64,000 nt of DNA, from positions 1,599,501 to 1,663,500 of the forward strand of contig JAQISU010000026.1 in the NCBI GenBank assembly GCA_029339505.1, read 5' to 3'. Of the stretch, positions 49,424 through 61,555 are shown in pieces. The notes below the pieces were generated by a model, which worked only from the letters and a program-made list of their open reading frames with translations, was not told the DNA's origin and searched no databases. The position numbers and the translations under genes are program-made. This DNA is from Unio delphinus (lineage: Eukaryota; Mollusca; Bivalvia; Unionida; Unionidae). How positions within the stretch are numbered: the stretch's first letter is position 1; each line of letters starts with the position of its first letter.

Positions 49424-49968
49424 GATTGCTCTGTATCTGCCACAAAGGGTTATATGTTGGCACTTTCTAGTATAATAAAGTTCTCTGAATCTTCCATCAA
49501 GGGCCATATGTTGGCTTTTTCTAGTATTATAAAGTTCTATCAAGGGCCATATGATGGCTGTTTCTAGTATTATAAAGTTCTCTGAATCCTCCATCAAGGG
49601 CCTTTTGTTGGCTTTTTCTAGTATTATAAAGTTCTCGGGATCTGCCATCGAGGACCATATGTTGGCCTTTTATAGTATTATAAAGTTCTCGGGATCTGCC
49701 ATTGAGGCCTATATGTTGTCCTTCTAGTATTATAAAGTTCTTTGGATCTGCCATCAAGGGCCATATGTTGGCCTTTTCTAGTATTATAAAGTTCTTTGGA
49801 TCTGCCATCAAGGGCCATATGTTGGCCTTTTCTAGTATTATAAAGTTCTCTGGATCTGCCATCAAGGGCCATATGTTGGCCTTTTCTAGTATTATAAAGT
49901 TCTCAGGATCTGCCATCAAGGGCCATATGTTGGCCTTTTCTAGTATTTTATAAAGTACTCGAGGGGTC
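49424..49968. repeat. 54-bp tandem array, about 10 copies
   Basis: Unit tctgccatcaagggccatat, gttggccttttctagtatta, taaagttctctgga. Fifty-four bases are 18 codons, and both strands stay open over long stretches. The first copies are more diverged and one is shortened. The array starts at the end of the DIRS-like relic. Confidence 0.94.
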
Positions 49969-50017
49969 CTGCCATTGAGTCAGATCCTTTGCTTATTCAT
50001 CTCTTCAGGTGTTTTCG

Positions 50018-50315
50018 GGATACAAATAGTACAGGGAAACTAGCATCCTAGGAAGGGATGCAAATAGTACTGGGAAATTAGCATCCTAGGAAGGGATACA
50101 AATAGTGCTGGGAACATGGCATCCTAGGAAGGAATACAAATTGTACTGGGAACTTAGCATCATTGAAAGGGATACAAATAGTACTGGGAACTTAGCATCA
50201 TTAGAAGGGATACAAATAGTACTGGGAACATGGCATCCTAGGAAGGGATACAAATAGTATTGGGAATTTGGCATTCTAGGAAGGGATAAAAATAGTACTC
50301 TGACCATAGCATCCT
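50018..50315. repeat. 38-bp tandem array, 8 copies
   Basis: Unit ggatacaaatagtactggga followed by acttagcatcctaggaag, with ccta/catt variants. Lies about 50 bp after the 54-bp array but is unrelated in sequence. Confidence 0.93.
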
Positions 50316-51196
50316 ACATGAGATGAAAAAGATGGATAATGTTATTTACGTCAAGTCTATGCTCATGCATTTAGATGCTTGCTAACAGTTTTGTCCAACA
50401 TATTTCTAAAAAGGTTTCAAAAAAGTAAAATTAGATGTTGCACAGGTAGCATTGTTACACTCCGTAAATGTTTTATTGGCATTACATATTGGAATTTTTT
50501 TCAATTTTAAGTCTTAAATTCTTATTGTTTTTATCATCATTTATATCAGTATCTACATTAGATTCTTTCTGATATAAAGAACAATCCAATAACCGTGGGA
50601 TCTAAAAGTTGTAAATGTGAGCTCCTTGTGATTGAATTGATGAAAGCACTACAATTCCAAGCACATTAAAACCTAATATAAAATCCAGTCACAGCTTAAC
50701 TATGGTAGGTTTGTGTTGTTTTTGCATGACCTTGACACCAGTGCTGATGTGCTTCTAACTGCCCTGTCTGTGTATGCTGAATTATTTCAGAACAATAGTC
50801 TTTTTAGGCCAAATCCATATAACAACTTAAAAATAAGTATTTTTAATGAGATTAATGTAAAATTGTACAATGTGGTGCATAAAAATGTTGGTGAAAATGA
50901 TGTGTTCATGGTTACCATAGCAACCAAAGAAAGAAAAAGGGTGGAAAAGTAATTTTTTACAAGAATTTGAATATAGTATATACTTTTCCATCAAATATAG
51001 TTATTCTTAATGTGATCATGGACAGTTAATTTGTTTCTACATATCAAATATCCTCAGTTCATTACTTTTATGCCAATGCTTGAGAAGTAAGCTTATGGAT
51101 TTAAACCTGTTGAGCAGCACCTGAATGGTATTTCCTTTAAAGTCAACTTTTGTGATATTAGGCAAATGTTGAAACCAGTCCTTGAACAATTCTGAA

Positions 51197-51246
<50 letters not shown>

Positions 51247-51279
51247 TAAACAAAACTGAGTTGTCAAATAATTTCAAGG

Positions 51280-51314
<35 letters not shown>

Positions 51315-52861
51315 GTCAGGTCAGTCTGAGGACAACAGTCACAGTATAGTCATGTTCTAAAATACTTTGTCGAAAAGATCAGCTATAAAAATGAAAATAT
51401 GTGCTTGTAAAGCAAATTAAGCCATATGGAGTAAGTTTGAATTATTTAAGAGGAAAACTATCAAGATTTACTAATTTTCTTGGACTCGTTAATTTGCTGA
51501 ATACAGTGTTTTTGTAATTTAAAAAAAAGTTGTGAAAATTCACTGTTAGGCTTCAGCTATATAATTAAATACATTTTAAACTAATTACATCTTGTTTAAT
51601 ACGGTTATGCTTAGGTACACATTAATTTTCTGTGGTGACAGATGTGTATTGAAAATATATTGCATATTTTCATGTATATCGCTTTTATCAGACATTGAGA
51701 TATAGTAATGGTTGCACTTTGTGCCTTGCTTGGTAATAGTGGTTGTGATCATGTGATTTATTGTATGATCATTTTTTAAAACTTAACATTTTGAATTAAT
51801 TGATAGAAACTTCAAGAATCAATTTGTAACTTGCTTGCAGATGAGTGTCAAAGTTACTCAGAGTACTTTGTTTAAAATACTTGAACTTGATCAGCAAAAA
51901 TTGTTTTATATGTCTTGTGCCTGTGAAACATTGACACATCTTTCCTGTTGGCGAGGGCAACATCATGAACAATGTGAAATTTTAAAGTTTAAAATGTAAG
52001 ATGTGGGTGGGGGCAGTGCATCAGTACATGAAAGGAGGTGAGACAGCAATTTCTATGGAAGGCTTGTTCTTATGAAGTTTTTGTCATCAGTATAATCAGA
52101 TGGCAAGACATCTGTATCATTGTTTTGACAGCTGTGACATGAAGATCAATGTTGAAGTTCTTAAAAGTCAGAGACAGCGTGAGACATTGTGATCCAATCA
52201 AGACTAGTGTTGTACCTGTATTATAATTTGTACAAAACATTTTTTAAACTTTGATCATTGAAATGAACAAAGAATCCAGAAACATAAGGTTTGGCTGTCA
52301 GATCATTACAAAAAGATTTTTTTAAAAGAGATACAAACAATTAATTTGTCTCAGAATCAATAGGTACTTGATTCAACAGCAATTATTCTTTAGTATAAAA
52401 GGTAACATTCCCATTTAGTAAAGTTGTGATACGTTCATAATTTGATTGTATAGTTAGTCAATAGATATGAAAATAGTGTAATAATTTTTTTGTGTTGCAG
52501 CTTAATGTCATGAAATAGGAACAATCAAAATTGAATTTTGATTTTTATCTTTTAACCAGATGTGACAAATTCTTTAATGTTTAAGCTTAAAATTGTTATT
52601 TTGAATTTCTAATGAAGACAAGTGATATTGTATCAACAATTAAGCATCCTTAAATAAGAATTCTTAAAACAGTCTATAATGAACAAATATCATCAAATTA
52701 CATCAGATTTAAAAGTAACCATCTTAATGTTGTTGTTTTAAATGGATAGATATACACATATTTTATTATAGATATTTTCATACTTTGCATATCAAATATT
52801 ACATTTCTTTGACAATTCAATCCAAGTATTCATTTGCAATATGAGATATTTTATTGTTATT
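50316..52861. other. No gene seen
   Basis: An open frame at 50713-50952 (79 codons) has no family resemblance and no splice context. The rest is AT-rich with simple repeats. Confidence 0.4.
51200..51310. repeat. TA microsatellite and T30 tract
   Basis: (TA)n at 51203-51242 and about 30 consecutive T at 51281-51310, the longest homopolymer in the window. Confidence 0.96.
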
Positions 52862-53188
52862 CCGACTGCTTCGGTGATCTAGTGGTTAGAGCATTGGCCT
52901 TGGATGTAGAAGGTCGTGGGTTTTATCTCCAGCCGCTGAGTCATACTGAAGACTTACAAAACTGGTACTAACAGCCATCTCACTTGGCGATAAGCATTAA
53001 GAGGTTAGTGTTAGGACTAGTCGGCTTGGTGTCATTATAATCTGAGTGGGTGGGACATAATGCTACATGTCTGCGGCATGATGCCCCAGTGCTGGGCATC
53101 ACTATGAACTACCACACTGCAGACATCTTAGCAATATGACGGAAAATTTGTTAAAGCTGTTAAATATGTTAAAAATCCAAATCACACC
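52862..53188 (+). mobile_element. SINE family A, near complete
   Basis: A-like tgatctagtggttagag, body cattaagaggttagtg, gcggcatgatgccccagtg, 3' end ccaaatcacacc. Intergenic. Confidence 0.85.
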
Positions 53189-55465
53189 ATATTATTATTA
53201 TTCCTATATACAACGTTGCTCCAAATGATAACTTTTGACTTTTATACCTGGTCACATTTCTCCAAGGTATCTTGTGTTATTTTTTTTCATAATTCTTTTC
53301 CTTGTGTTTATAAATTTTGTGAATGTTGGTGTCTGCATAAAAATTGTTTCCTGAAGTGGGGTCCTATGTCTATATCAGTTTTTGCTGGTACATCATACTA
53401 CAGTAGAGTTGTATGATATCTGATATAATGTCTGCCAGTAAAGACAGCAAGAACAAAATCATATCTGGAGTCTCTAATTACACTGGCAGCTAGAGTTTGT
53501 AATTACACAGCTACTAGAGTCTCATAATTACACCTCTCCCTTAATAACTCTTTCCCTGATAACTCGCAAACCTGCTTATAATATGAAATCAGGTTAGAAA
53601 ATACCAAAAGAGTTGGCCCGTTATACTGGACATACATTGTGATCAAAATTAGTAAATAAAACCCTGCTATGTCATCAAAAACAGCAGTTCCAAGAAATTT
53701 AGAATTAACATTGAGATATATGCAAGTTCTAATAAGAAATCACATTGTTTGTTACATTTTCTTGCAAAATAGTAATCGATGAAAAATGCTGGTAAATGAT
53801 AACATGAAAAGCCAGTCAACACGATATTGATATCTATGAACACTTCTGTGAGAGCCTAATTAAGTGCCAGCTTGTTGGGTTTATTTTGTCTACAATTAAG
53901 GGGAGGTGTTTGTTGCATAACAATTTCTTAATATAGACCTGCATTGTTAAATCAGATTCACCTTGTTGTTTATCTTGGTTACTAGAGAGAATATTGCTTA
54001 CATTTTCGTGCAAGTTCTGACAACCCATATTTGTATTATAATGTATGTTTTGCTGTATAAACACAGCATTTGATGCAATAAAAACTTTTGATTTAATTTA
54101 TATTTATCATTCTCATAACCCAGATCTAGTTCCAGGGTAATATTTCCCAATTTATCTGCCAGTGCAAAGCCCTTAGCTTCTGAAGGCAACACTCACTATT
54201 TTTACTGCTGCAATTCCTTTGATCAATTCATGAATTTGGTACTTGTTCAATGCCAATTAAGAGTCCTACAGCACCCTGTGCATATAAGAACTTAATCTCT
54301 TTTCTTATGAAGGCAGCATTCACTTTGTATTTCAGCTGACAAACCTTTGATAAAACTGCAGATTTAATACTTGTTCAGTGTGTGAAGTAAAGTCCTGTCT
54401 TCAGTTGACAGAGTTAATGTGAACTTCTTTTGATCCTGCTGCACAATTGATACCTGTTCAGTTGAAAGATATCCATAATAGATTTCATAGAATGTATGCT
54501 GTAAGTGTCACCGACAGTGCACAGGCTCTGTCTCCACATATATTTTATAAAGATAACATTAGACAGTGACACCGTATAGGACACTTTGAACCATAAAGGC
54601 GCTGACTTGACTTTCTATGTTAATTTGTGTGACATATGTCATTATCATAGTGTTGGATTTTTATGAATTAGATCATTCTGGACTATGATTTATATGTCGG
54701 TGTATGACCTATAGAATTGAAGGACTTATCCTATCAGCTAATCTAAAATAGCAAACATGTTACTGGTAGATTTCTGTGGAGTTTATTCCATGACAAAATG
54801 CAAGTTGTCAGTTTATTTGCCTTATTCAACTCAGTAATATAACTATTTATTTTACACTATATGTATCTATCTATCCAGTTTGATTTTTGGATTTTCTAAG
54901 TCCAACTAACTGACTAATCACAACTTACAAATTTCAATATTATTTCACAAAATTGATCTGTACCATTTTTTAAAAAGGAAATCTTATTTAATAATGAATC
55001 AACAATAACACTAGAGTGTATCCAATTCTTCACAAAAGACAGTGATGGTATGCAGTGTGTTTGGCCTGACACATTTGAGTTATATTCAATCAGGTTTTTA
55101 ACAAATTTTTCAAGATCATTTTTACTTAAATGAAAGGTAGTTTATAATTAAAGAAAAAACCTCCATTATAAAAAGAAATTTATTCACAGTTATACTCAAC
55201 ACTTAAAAAAAAAAGAATATCCATCAATGCAAACTGCACACACATCCCCCTACCTAGTGCACACTATCACTTTCATATATCTTTGTGAATCTCCATCCAT
55301 TTGTTTTTCAAGAGGTCTCAGTAATTTATGCCCATGCTTTTATCATGGTCTATGGTTTTGGGACCACATTTTGCACAAGTTATCAAAGGAGATATGTACA
55401 CAGCAAGACAATCTTATAATTTACATAAATGCTAGTCACATAACAAGTTGGACCCATCACATAAT
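53189..55465. other. No gene seen
   Basis: Short forward segment 53540-53640 has words like those at inverted-repeat element ends (ataactcgcaa, cccgttatactgga), perhaps an old fragment. Otherwise nothing. Confidence 0.35.
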
Positions 55466-55930
55466 GTGCCAGCAGATCAGGGTCTGTGTTATTTATACTA
55501 TGGCAGATCAGGGTCTGTGTTATTTATGCTATGCCAGATCTGGGTCAGTGTTATTTATGCTATGGCAGATCTGGGTCAGTGTTATTTATGCTATGGCAGA
55601 TCTGGGTCAGTGTTATTTATGCTATGGCAGATCTGGGTCAGTGTTATTTATGCTATGGCAGATCTGGGTTAGTGTTATTTATGCAATGGCAGATCTGTGT
55701 CAGTGTTATTTATGCTATAGCAGATCTTGGTCAGTGTTATTTATGCTATGGCAGATCTGGGTCAGTGTTTTTTATGCTATGGCAGATCTGGGTCTGTGTT
55801 ATTTATTCTATGGCAGATCTGGGTCTGTGTTATTTATGCTATGGCAGATCTGGGTCAGTGTTATTTATGCTATGGCAGATCTGGGTCTGTGTTATTTATG
55901 CTATGGCAGATCTGGGTCAGTGCAGTTTGA
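55466..55930. repeat. 31-bp tandem array, 15 copies
   Basis: Unit close to gttatttatgctatggcaga followed by tctgggtcagt. Fifteen agatc cores lie exactly 31 bp apart from about 55472 to 55906. Since 31 is not a multiple of three, every copy is read in all three frames in turn; none contains a forward stop, so all three forward frames stay open. The unit derives from the dispersed GATCTG repeat also seen elsewhere in the window. Confidence 0.95.
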
Positions 55931-56409
55931 AGTTGGACCCAGCTGTTAAGTTTATTTTATACTTAAAATTAACAGTACATGTATATACTTCAAAGTTGAC
56001 TTCCACAATTAAATAGTATTTAGATTGCTACAGTTTATAAAATGCAAGACAAAATGAATTAAGCCTTCAGGGCAAGATTGTATATATCATAAAAATAAAA
56101 TGCCTTCAGGGTAAGATTGTATATTTTACAAAAACTAAAACAAGCCTTCAGAGCAAGATTGTTAAAGTCGTAAAAATCAAATAAGCCTTCATGGTATATA
56201 AACTTTATGATATTCATTAACATTTAGTTTTAATTCTTTAACAATACATGATAGAATAAGTTTTTACACTAATTTTAGATTATGATTGATTGGATTGTTT
56301 ATCATGAAAGATGGAAATACATGTACATTTTAAAGTAGTGGTTTATTCGCATTATTTACCTCCCCGAAAAAATTCATATTGAATAAGTTGATGCTATGAC
56401 CATAGCAAA

Positions 56410-56410
<1 letters not shown>

Positions 56411-56454
<44 letters not shown>
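56411..56454. repeat. TA microsatellite
   Basis: About 22 TA units directly before a GATCTG repeat copy. Confidence 0.96.
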
Positions 56455-56458
<4 letters not shown>

Positions 56459-56487
56459 CAGGTCTACTGCAAGTAACACAACCCTGA

Positions 56488-56645
56488 CCAGTTTCTGTGT
56501 TGTTAGTTCTACTGATAACTCCTAACAAATGGCATGAATACAGATCTGCTGACAGATTAAGTGATGGCAAATCTAGGTCTGTGTAATCTGGGTTTGTGCA
56601 TTTTAGAGTTGGACTTAACTTATAAAAAGTTTATATAAATCAAAT
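56488..56645. repeat. Dispersed GATCTG repeat copy
   Basis: Contains actcctaacaaatggcatga, acagatctgctgacagatta, agtgatggcaaatctaggtc and agagttggacttaacttata. It lies about 550 bp from the 31-bp array built from the same core. Confidence 0.72.
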
Positions 56646-56705
56646 CAAAGAAAGTAAAGGTTACATTTTGTCACTAATTCATCATTTTAACATATTATGC
56701 ACAAG

Positions 56706-56942
56706 ATTTAAATTGAATTGTACATAAGAATTAAAGGTATTGTACACAGGATTCAGTGAAATTGTACATCAGAATTAAAGGTATTGTACACAGGATTCAG
56801 TGAAATTGTACACAAGAATTGAAGGTATTGTACACAGGATTCAGTGAAATTGTACTCAAGAATTGAAGGTATTGTACACAGGATTCAGTGAAATTGTACT
56901 CAAGAATTGAAGGTATTGTACACAGGATTCAGTGGAATTTTA
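56706..56942. repeat. 44-bp tandem array, about 5 copies
   Basis: Unit ggtattgtacacaggattca followed by gtgaaattgtacatcagaattaaa, the variable part being acatcagaattaaa, acaagaattgaa or actcaagaattgaa. Confidence 0.92.
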
Positions 56943-57001
56943 CCCTGGACTTTCATACATATCATATACATGTATATGTATTTCTTACATTTAGATATGT
57001 T

Positions 57002-57309
57002 TGTGTGTGTGTGATTTTTAAGGTGGCTTTAAAAAACATTTAGTCATATCGCTAAAATGTCTTAAGTGTGGAAACTCATAGTGATGTCTAGCACTGGGAC
57101 ATCATGCCGCATACATGAAGGATGATGTCCAACCCAGTCACATTATCCTGACATCAGGCCGACCAGTCCTAACTCTAACCTCTTAATGCTGAGCGCCAAG
57201 CGAGGCAGATGCTTGTATCATTTGTATTAGTCTTTGGTATGACTCAGCCAGGGTTCAAACCTGTGAACTCCCAGCATCCAAGGCAGACACTAGACCATCA
57301 GAGTGGTTA
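57002..57309 (-). mobile_element. SINE family A, minus strand
   Basis: Reverse complement of the family A pattern: forward cctcttaatgctgagcgcc and gactcagccagggttcaaac, with the 3' end (tgtgtgtgtgtgattttt) at the left. Confidence 0.85.
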
Positions 57310-58753
57310 GATATGTTAATGTAATAGCAATAACAAGGCACTTGTCAGAATATTAACATAATTTCTCTGGTATACATAATCCATTAAGTCATTTTGTTCG
57401 GAAAATTAATTAGTTTCCTAAATTAAATTTACAGATGCCTCAGACTGGTTGCCTAGTGACAGATTTTTGTGTCAGAATAATGAGTTTGAAAGCCATGCTG
57501 ACCCTAGATAAGTTTTATACATGTTTTAAAATGTGTTAAATCTTGGTAAATATTTGATTTACTATCTGTAATTTTTTAATTGATTTTTATCAACAACCTT
57601 AAGATATAAGGCACTTTTTAAAAAAAAAACTGAAACTGTCATAAAGAATAAGTTTATCTGTACGCTTATACCTTAAAATAAATCTTTCATTCTGTATTGA
57701 GAAGTTACAAATATTCTTTCACAGTTTATTGTTTTTAAGAATCAGGTCTTGTCAGAACATATACTACATTTAATAATATATATTTTGAAACAGGAAATGG
57801 GTACTGACTTAATAACATCACTGGATGTCACATAACAATGATGGGGCTATTACATTCAAATTGGTTTTAAAAGTCCACTGTTTTATGATGCCACCTCTCA
57901 AATAAGATACAGGCAGTGCATAGATCAATTTTGAGTATTTGTTTTTTGAGACTGTTGGTCTTGGAAAACCATTATTATCCTGGATAGATTTCATCCCACA
58001 CAAAAAGTAACATCGCATAGCATCTAGTGTATGTCACTAAAATTATTTTGATTTCTAATAACAAGTTGTTTTCTATATTTAGCTCTTACAGACTTTTTGA
58101 TGATGCAAAGTAAGTTTTGTAAAGGTACATAACCCAAATTCTAATCCTGAAAGTGAATGATTATTCAGGTGGTTATCTCCCCTAATATTTCAACCAAAAA
58201 AAAAATGATTTTCAGAATTAATTGTTGAAATACTTTCTCCAGATTAGTTAGTTCTCGGTTAAGAATAAAGAGAAAAGACTAAACAGTTATAATAAAGATT
58301 AGGTTTAAGGAGATATTGGTTCAAAATCATATAAGAGAAATATTATTATCAATATCTCACCTGTTAATTCCTTTGATCCTGTTTACTATATATATATATA
58401 TCATGAACTGTCCAAGCCATCGGTATTCTTTAATTCAAAAAGGGACTGTTCTCCTGAGATTTCACTTCTTGCTCAAATTCCTTTAATTTCTGTGATTTTA
58501 CTGCATTCTTATTGAGTGTCAATTTTGTGGATTTCGTTGTTTTCACAGATTACAGATTTTATGATCAAATAAATAATGATCCCAATTGGAAGAAATGCAG
58601 CCTCTTCTGCAATCCAGAAATTGTAAGAATTGAGACAATATCATTTTTTACAAAATTATCCTGCAAGACTAAATGAATGCATAGTAATGATGATGTGGGA
58701 AACGTCATTGATACAAATTAATTGTTAGTTTAATTTGTGATCATCAGGTACAT

Positions 58754-58834
58754 GTGTGATTTGGATTTGTAACATAGCTTTAACAATTTTTTAGTCATAT
58801 CGATACAATTTCTGCAGTCTGGCAGTTTATACAG
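58754..58834 (-). mobile_element. SINE family A, 3' end fragment
   Basis: Forward gtgtgatttggatttgtaac through agtcatatcgatac and tctgcagtctggcagtttat corresponds to the last 80 or so bp of family A on the minus strand. Confidence 0.65.
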
Positions 58835-59190
58835 GGGGGTGGGCTCCTTGATGTAAATGAATTGCTAGTTTATTTTGTTGATTAGGAAAGCTGTATGATC
58901 ACAAGTGGGTATGTGATATAACAGGATCTCATGAGATGTGAAAAATCTAAAGTGATCTGCAAATGTCACATTCTCACAAGAGGTCTGGTACACCTTTCCA
59001 ACCAGTGCACTGTATTGGCATTTTTTTTATTTATTGGAGGTATATTTGATAACCCACACTATCACTGTATCATGTATTAGGTCATGATGTCAGTCCATCC
59101 ATCTGTTACCTTTATCATTTCTGAACAATAACTGGAGTTCCATAATCTACCAGTATCACACTTTATGGATGACTTGCATTTGGGGTAAGG

Positions 59191-59194
<4 letters not shown>

Positions 59195-59225
<31 letters not shown>

Positions 59226-59426
59226 TGTGTTTTAACATAGCATTTTTTAAAAATCAGTCATATCACTATGATGTCTGCAATGTGGAAGTTTATTGTGATA
59301 CCTAGAACTGGGGCATTAAACCGCAGACATGTAGCATGATGTCCCACCCAGTCAAATTATTCTGACACCAGGTTTACTAGTCCCAACACCAACTTCGTAA
59401 TGCTTAGCACCAAACTGCACATAGTG
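59195..59426 (-). mobile_element. SINE family A, 5'-truncated, minus strand
   Basis: Begins with a (TG)n tract, then aaaatcagtcatatcactat, tgtctgcaatgtggaag and atgtcccacccagtcaaatt, ending near atgcttagcaccaaa. The tRNA-like head is missing. Confidence 0.78.
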
Positions 59427-59864
59427 TAAGTAGGAGGCCAATTGCTTTTGGTGTTAAACTGTTACAACTCCAGATCATTGTGATCTGAAGCAAAATAGGC
59501 TTTGTAGAATAACTTTGTCCTCGAGAAAAGTTCTTTAGAAACCTGTCTATTTTGGGATCTGTAGTTCAGAGGTTATGTTCATAATAGTTGGAGTAGAAAT
59601 AAAATATTATGGCAATCTTGTTGTCCCGTAAGTGTTTCACTGGTATCTACATATTGAACATGGAGCAGAATTATAATATTATGACAGCCTTGTTGTCCTG
59701 TAAATAGGCTATTGAAAGATTTTGGGGTACCACATAGTGAATACAGATATTCTGTTTAATTTCCAGATATTACACACCATGTACAGTTTTATGAATGAAT
59801 GCATAGAATGCATTTTATGTTAGTGAATGAAAATAAAGTAATTCCTCCATCAGTTTATTTTTGC

Positions 59865-60030
59865 ATATAAATGACACTCCTGCTACAGTTTCCATCATTT
59901 TTTTTTTGCCACATGCTTGACAATCCTGTTAGTTTCCATCATTTTGTTTTTACACACATCTGACAATCCTCTTAGTTTCCTTTATTCTGTTTATACACAT
60001 GGTAGACATTCCTGTTGCAGTTTCACTTCG
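59865..60030. repeat. Degenerate about 50-bp repeat, 3-4 copies
   Basis: Recurring gacaatcctgttagtttcca, tcattttgtttttacacaca with changes in length and sequence. Confidence 0.65.
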
Positions 60031-60814
60031 TCAGTTACTGCACGCCAAAGTTTCACTGATTTCTAGATGCAGGCAATGTAAAACTCTGATCCAAACATAC
60101 AAAATTATGAGCAGCTCTTTAGCCTTTTAAAGTTGCAGACAGGACTTCAGCATTGGACTTTAAATAATGCCTTTGTGTTTGGTACTTTAATGGTAACTTT
60201 CTCAAGAATAGGAATGATGAAATCATTAATTTTACATTCTAAAGTTACTTATTCAAGTCGTGTAAGATCAGAAAAATAATAAGTGATATAAGTATCCTTA
60301 TTCAGTTATCTGAAAATGATTACTTGAACATTTTTAACAAATATAGGTATATAATTTTTAAAAATTACAATTTTGTACATTTTTTTCCATAAAATTTCTT
60401 TTGTAATTAATGTAGTTGTTAATATTACTCGTGTTTACTTAGTAAACAAAATAAAGGTGGGATGATAATGCTTTCTAATATTTGTATATAGTGAATCCAT
60501 TTCCTGTGGGGGGAAAATTCTGAAATGTGGTTTTGTGACACAAAGTTTCATAATGGTAAAGCAACCTTTTAATTTATTCATGCTAATGTTTCTTTTCCAA
60601 TTTCATTTACAAGTGTACTGTATGTATATGTTTTCAGTGTTTATGTTTTTCACATAAACATTTTGTTCTTACTTCCCATGGATCTATGTGAAAATAAAAT
60701 TGGAAACTAATACTGTATTGGATTGTTTTGCATCCCCATTCAGAACTGTCTACATGTGTTCTGCAGACATCCTACAAAATAAAACTTAACTAGACTAAGA
60801 AATGAACAATAAAG

Positions 60815-61000
60815 ATCATGCAGTGAATACATATACCTAATTGACCTGACAAAAAATCATGCATGGAGTAATTGACCTGACAATAAGAAATCATGCATGG
60901 AGTACATGTATCTAATTGACCTGACAATAACCAACTATGCATGGAGCACATGTGTCCAGTTGACCTGACCATAAGAAATCATGCATGGAGTACATAGGTC
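60815..61000. repeat. About 44-bp tandem array, 4 copies
   Basis: Unit tcatgcatggagtacatgta, tctaattgacctgacaataa plus gaaa, with the second copy shortened. Confidence 0.88.
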
Positions 61001-61180
61001 TTATTGAATAATGGCACAATGTTACAATTCATTCAAGTGAACATTTTCATAGATGTGAGTAAAATATTTCACAATTTTAACATGAATCCAGCATTGTTGG
61101 TAAAGATATAATGCCAGTTTGTTATAACGTTTGGATGGGATAAAATTGTGGTCAGAATTAGTTGTGTTGAAGAATAATAT

Positions 61181-61488
61181 CCACAGGAATGTAATGGATA
61201 ATTTATATCCACTGGAATGTAATGGATAATTTATATCCACAGGAATGTAATGGATAATTTATATCCACTGAAATGTAATGGATAATTTGTATCCACTGGA
61301 ATGTAATGGATAATTTGTATCCACTGGAATGTAATAGATAATTTATATCAACTGGAATGTACTGGATAATTTATATCCACTGGAATGTAATGGATAATTT
61401 GTATCCACTGGAATGTAATGGATAATTTATATCCACTGGAATGTAATGGATAATTTATATCCACTGGAATGCAATGGATAATTTGTAA
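61181..61488. repeat. 28-bp tandem array, about 11 copies
   Basis: Unit atccactggaatgtaatgga followed by taatttat. Followed directly by two copies of an unrelated unit (acattcatgaaacaatgaga, caacaatgcca) at 61487-61555. Confidence 0.94.
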
Positions 61489-61555
61489 ACATTCATGAAA
61501 CAATGAGACAACAATGCCAACATTCACGAAATAATGAGACAACAATGCCAACATT

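Larger units (their letters stand above)
57310..60814. other. No gene seen apart from SINE fragments and short repeats
   Basis: Mostly single-copy AT-rich sequence with two SINE family A fragments and a weak repeat at 59865-60030. Confidence 0.4.

Noticed and set aside
49400..49953. Long open frames on both strands
   Set aside because: The 54-bp repeat keeps frames open on both strands; only the part before 49424 resembles a retroelement.
50713..50952. 79-codon forward open frame
   Set aside because: No family resemblance, no splice or promoter context; length is compatible with chance in this base composition.
55227..56016. Forward open frames of 240 and 176 codons rich in Trp, Tyr and Cys
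   Set aside because: They are produced by the stop-free 31-bp array; the same peptide period occurs in all three frames, and no start, signal or splice context supports translation.
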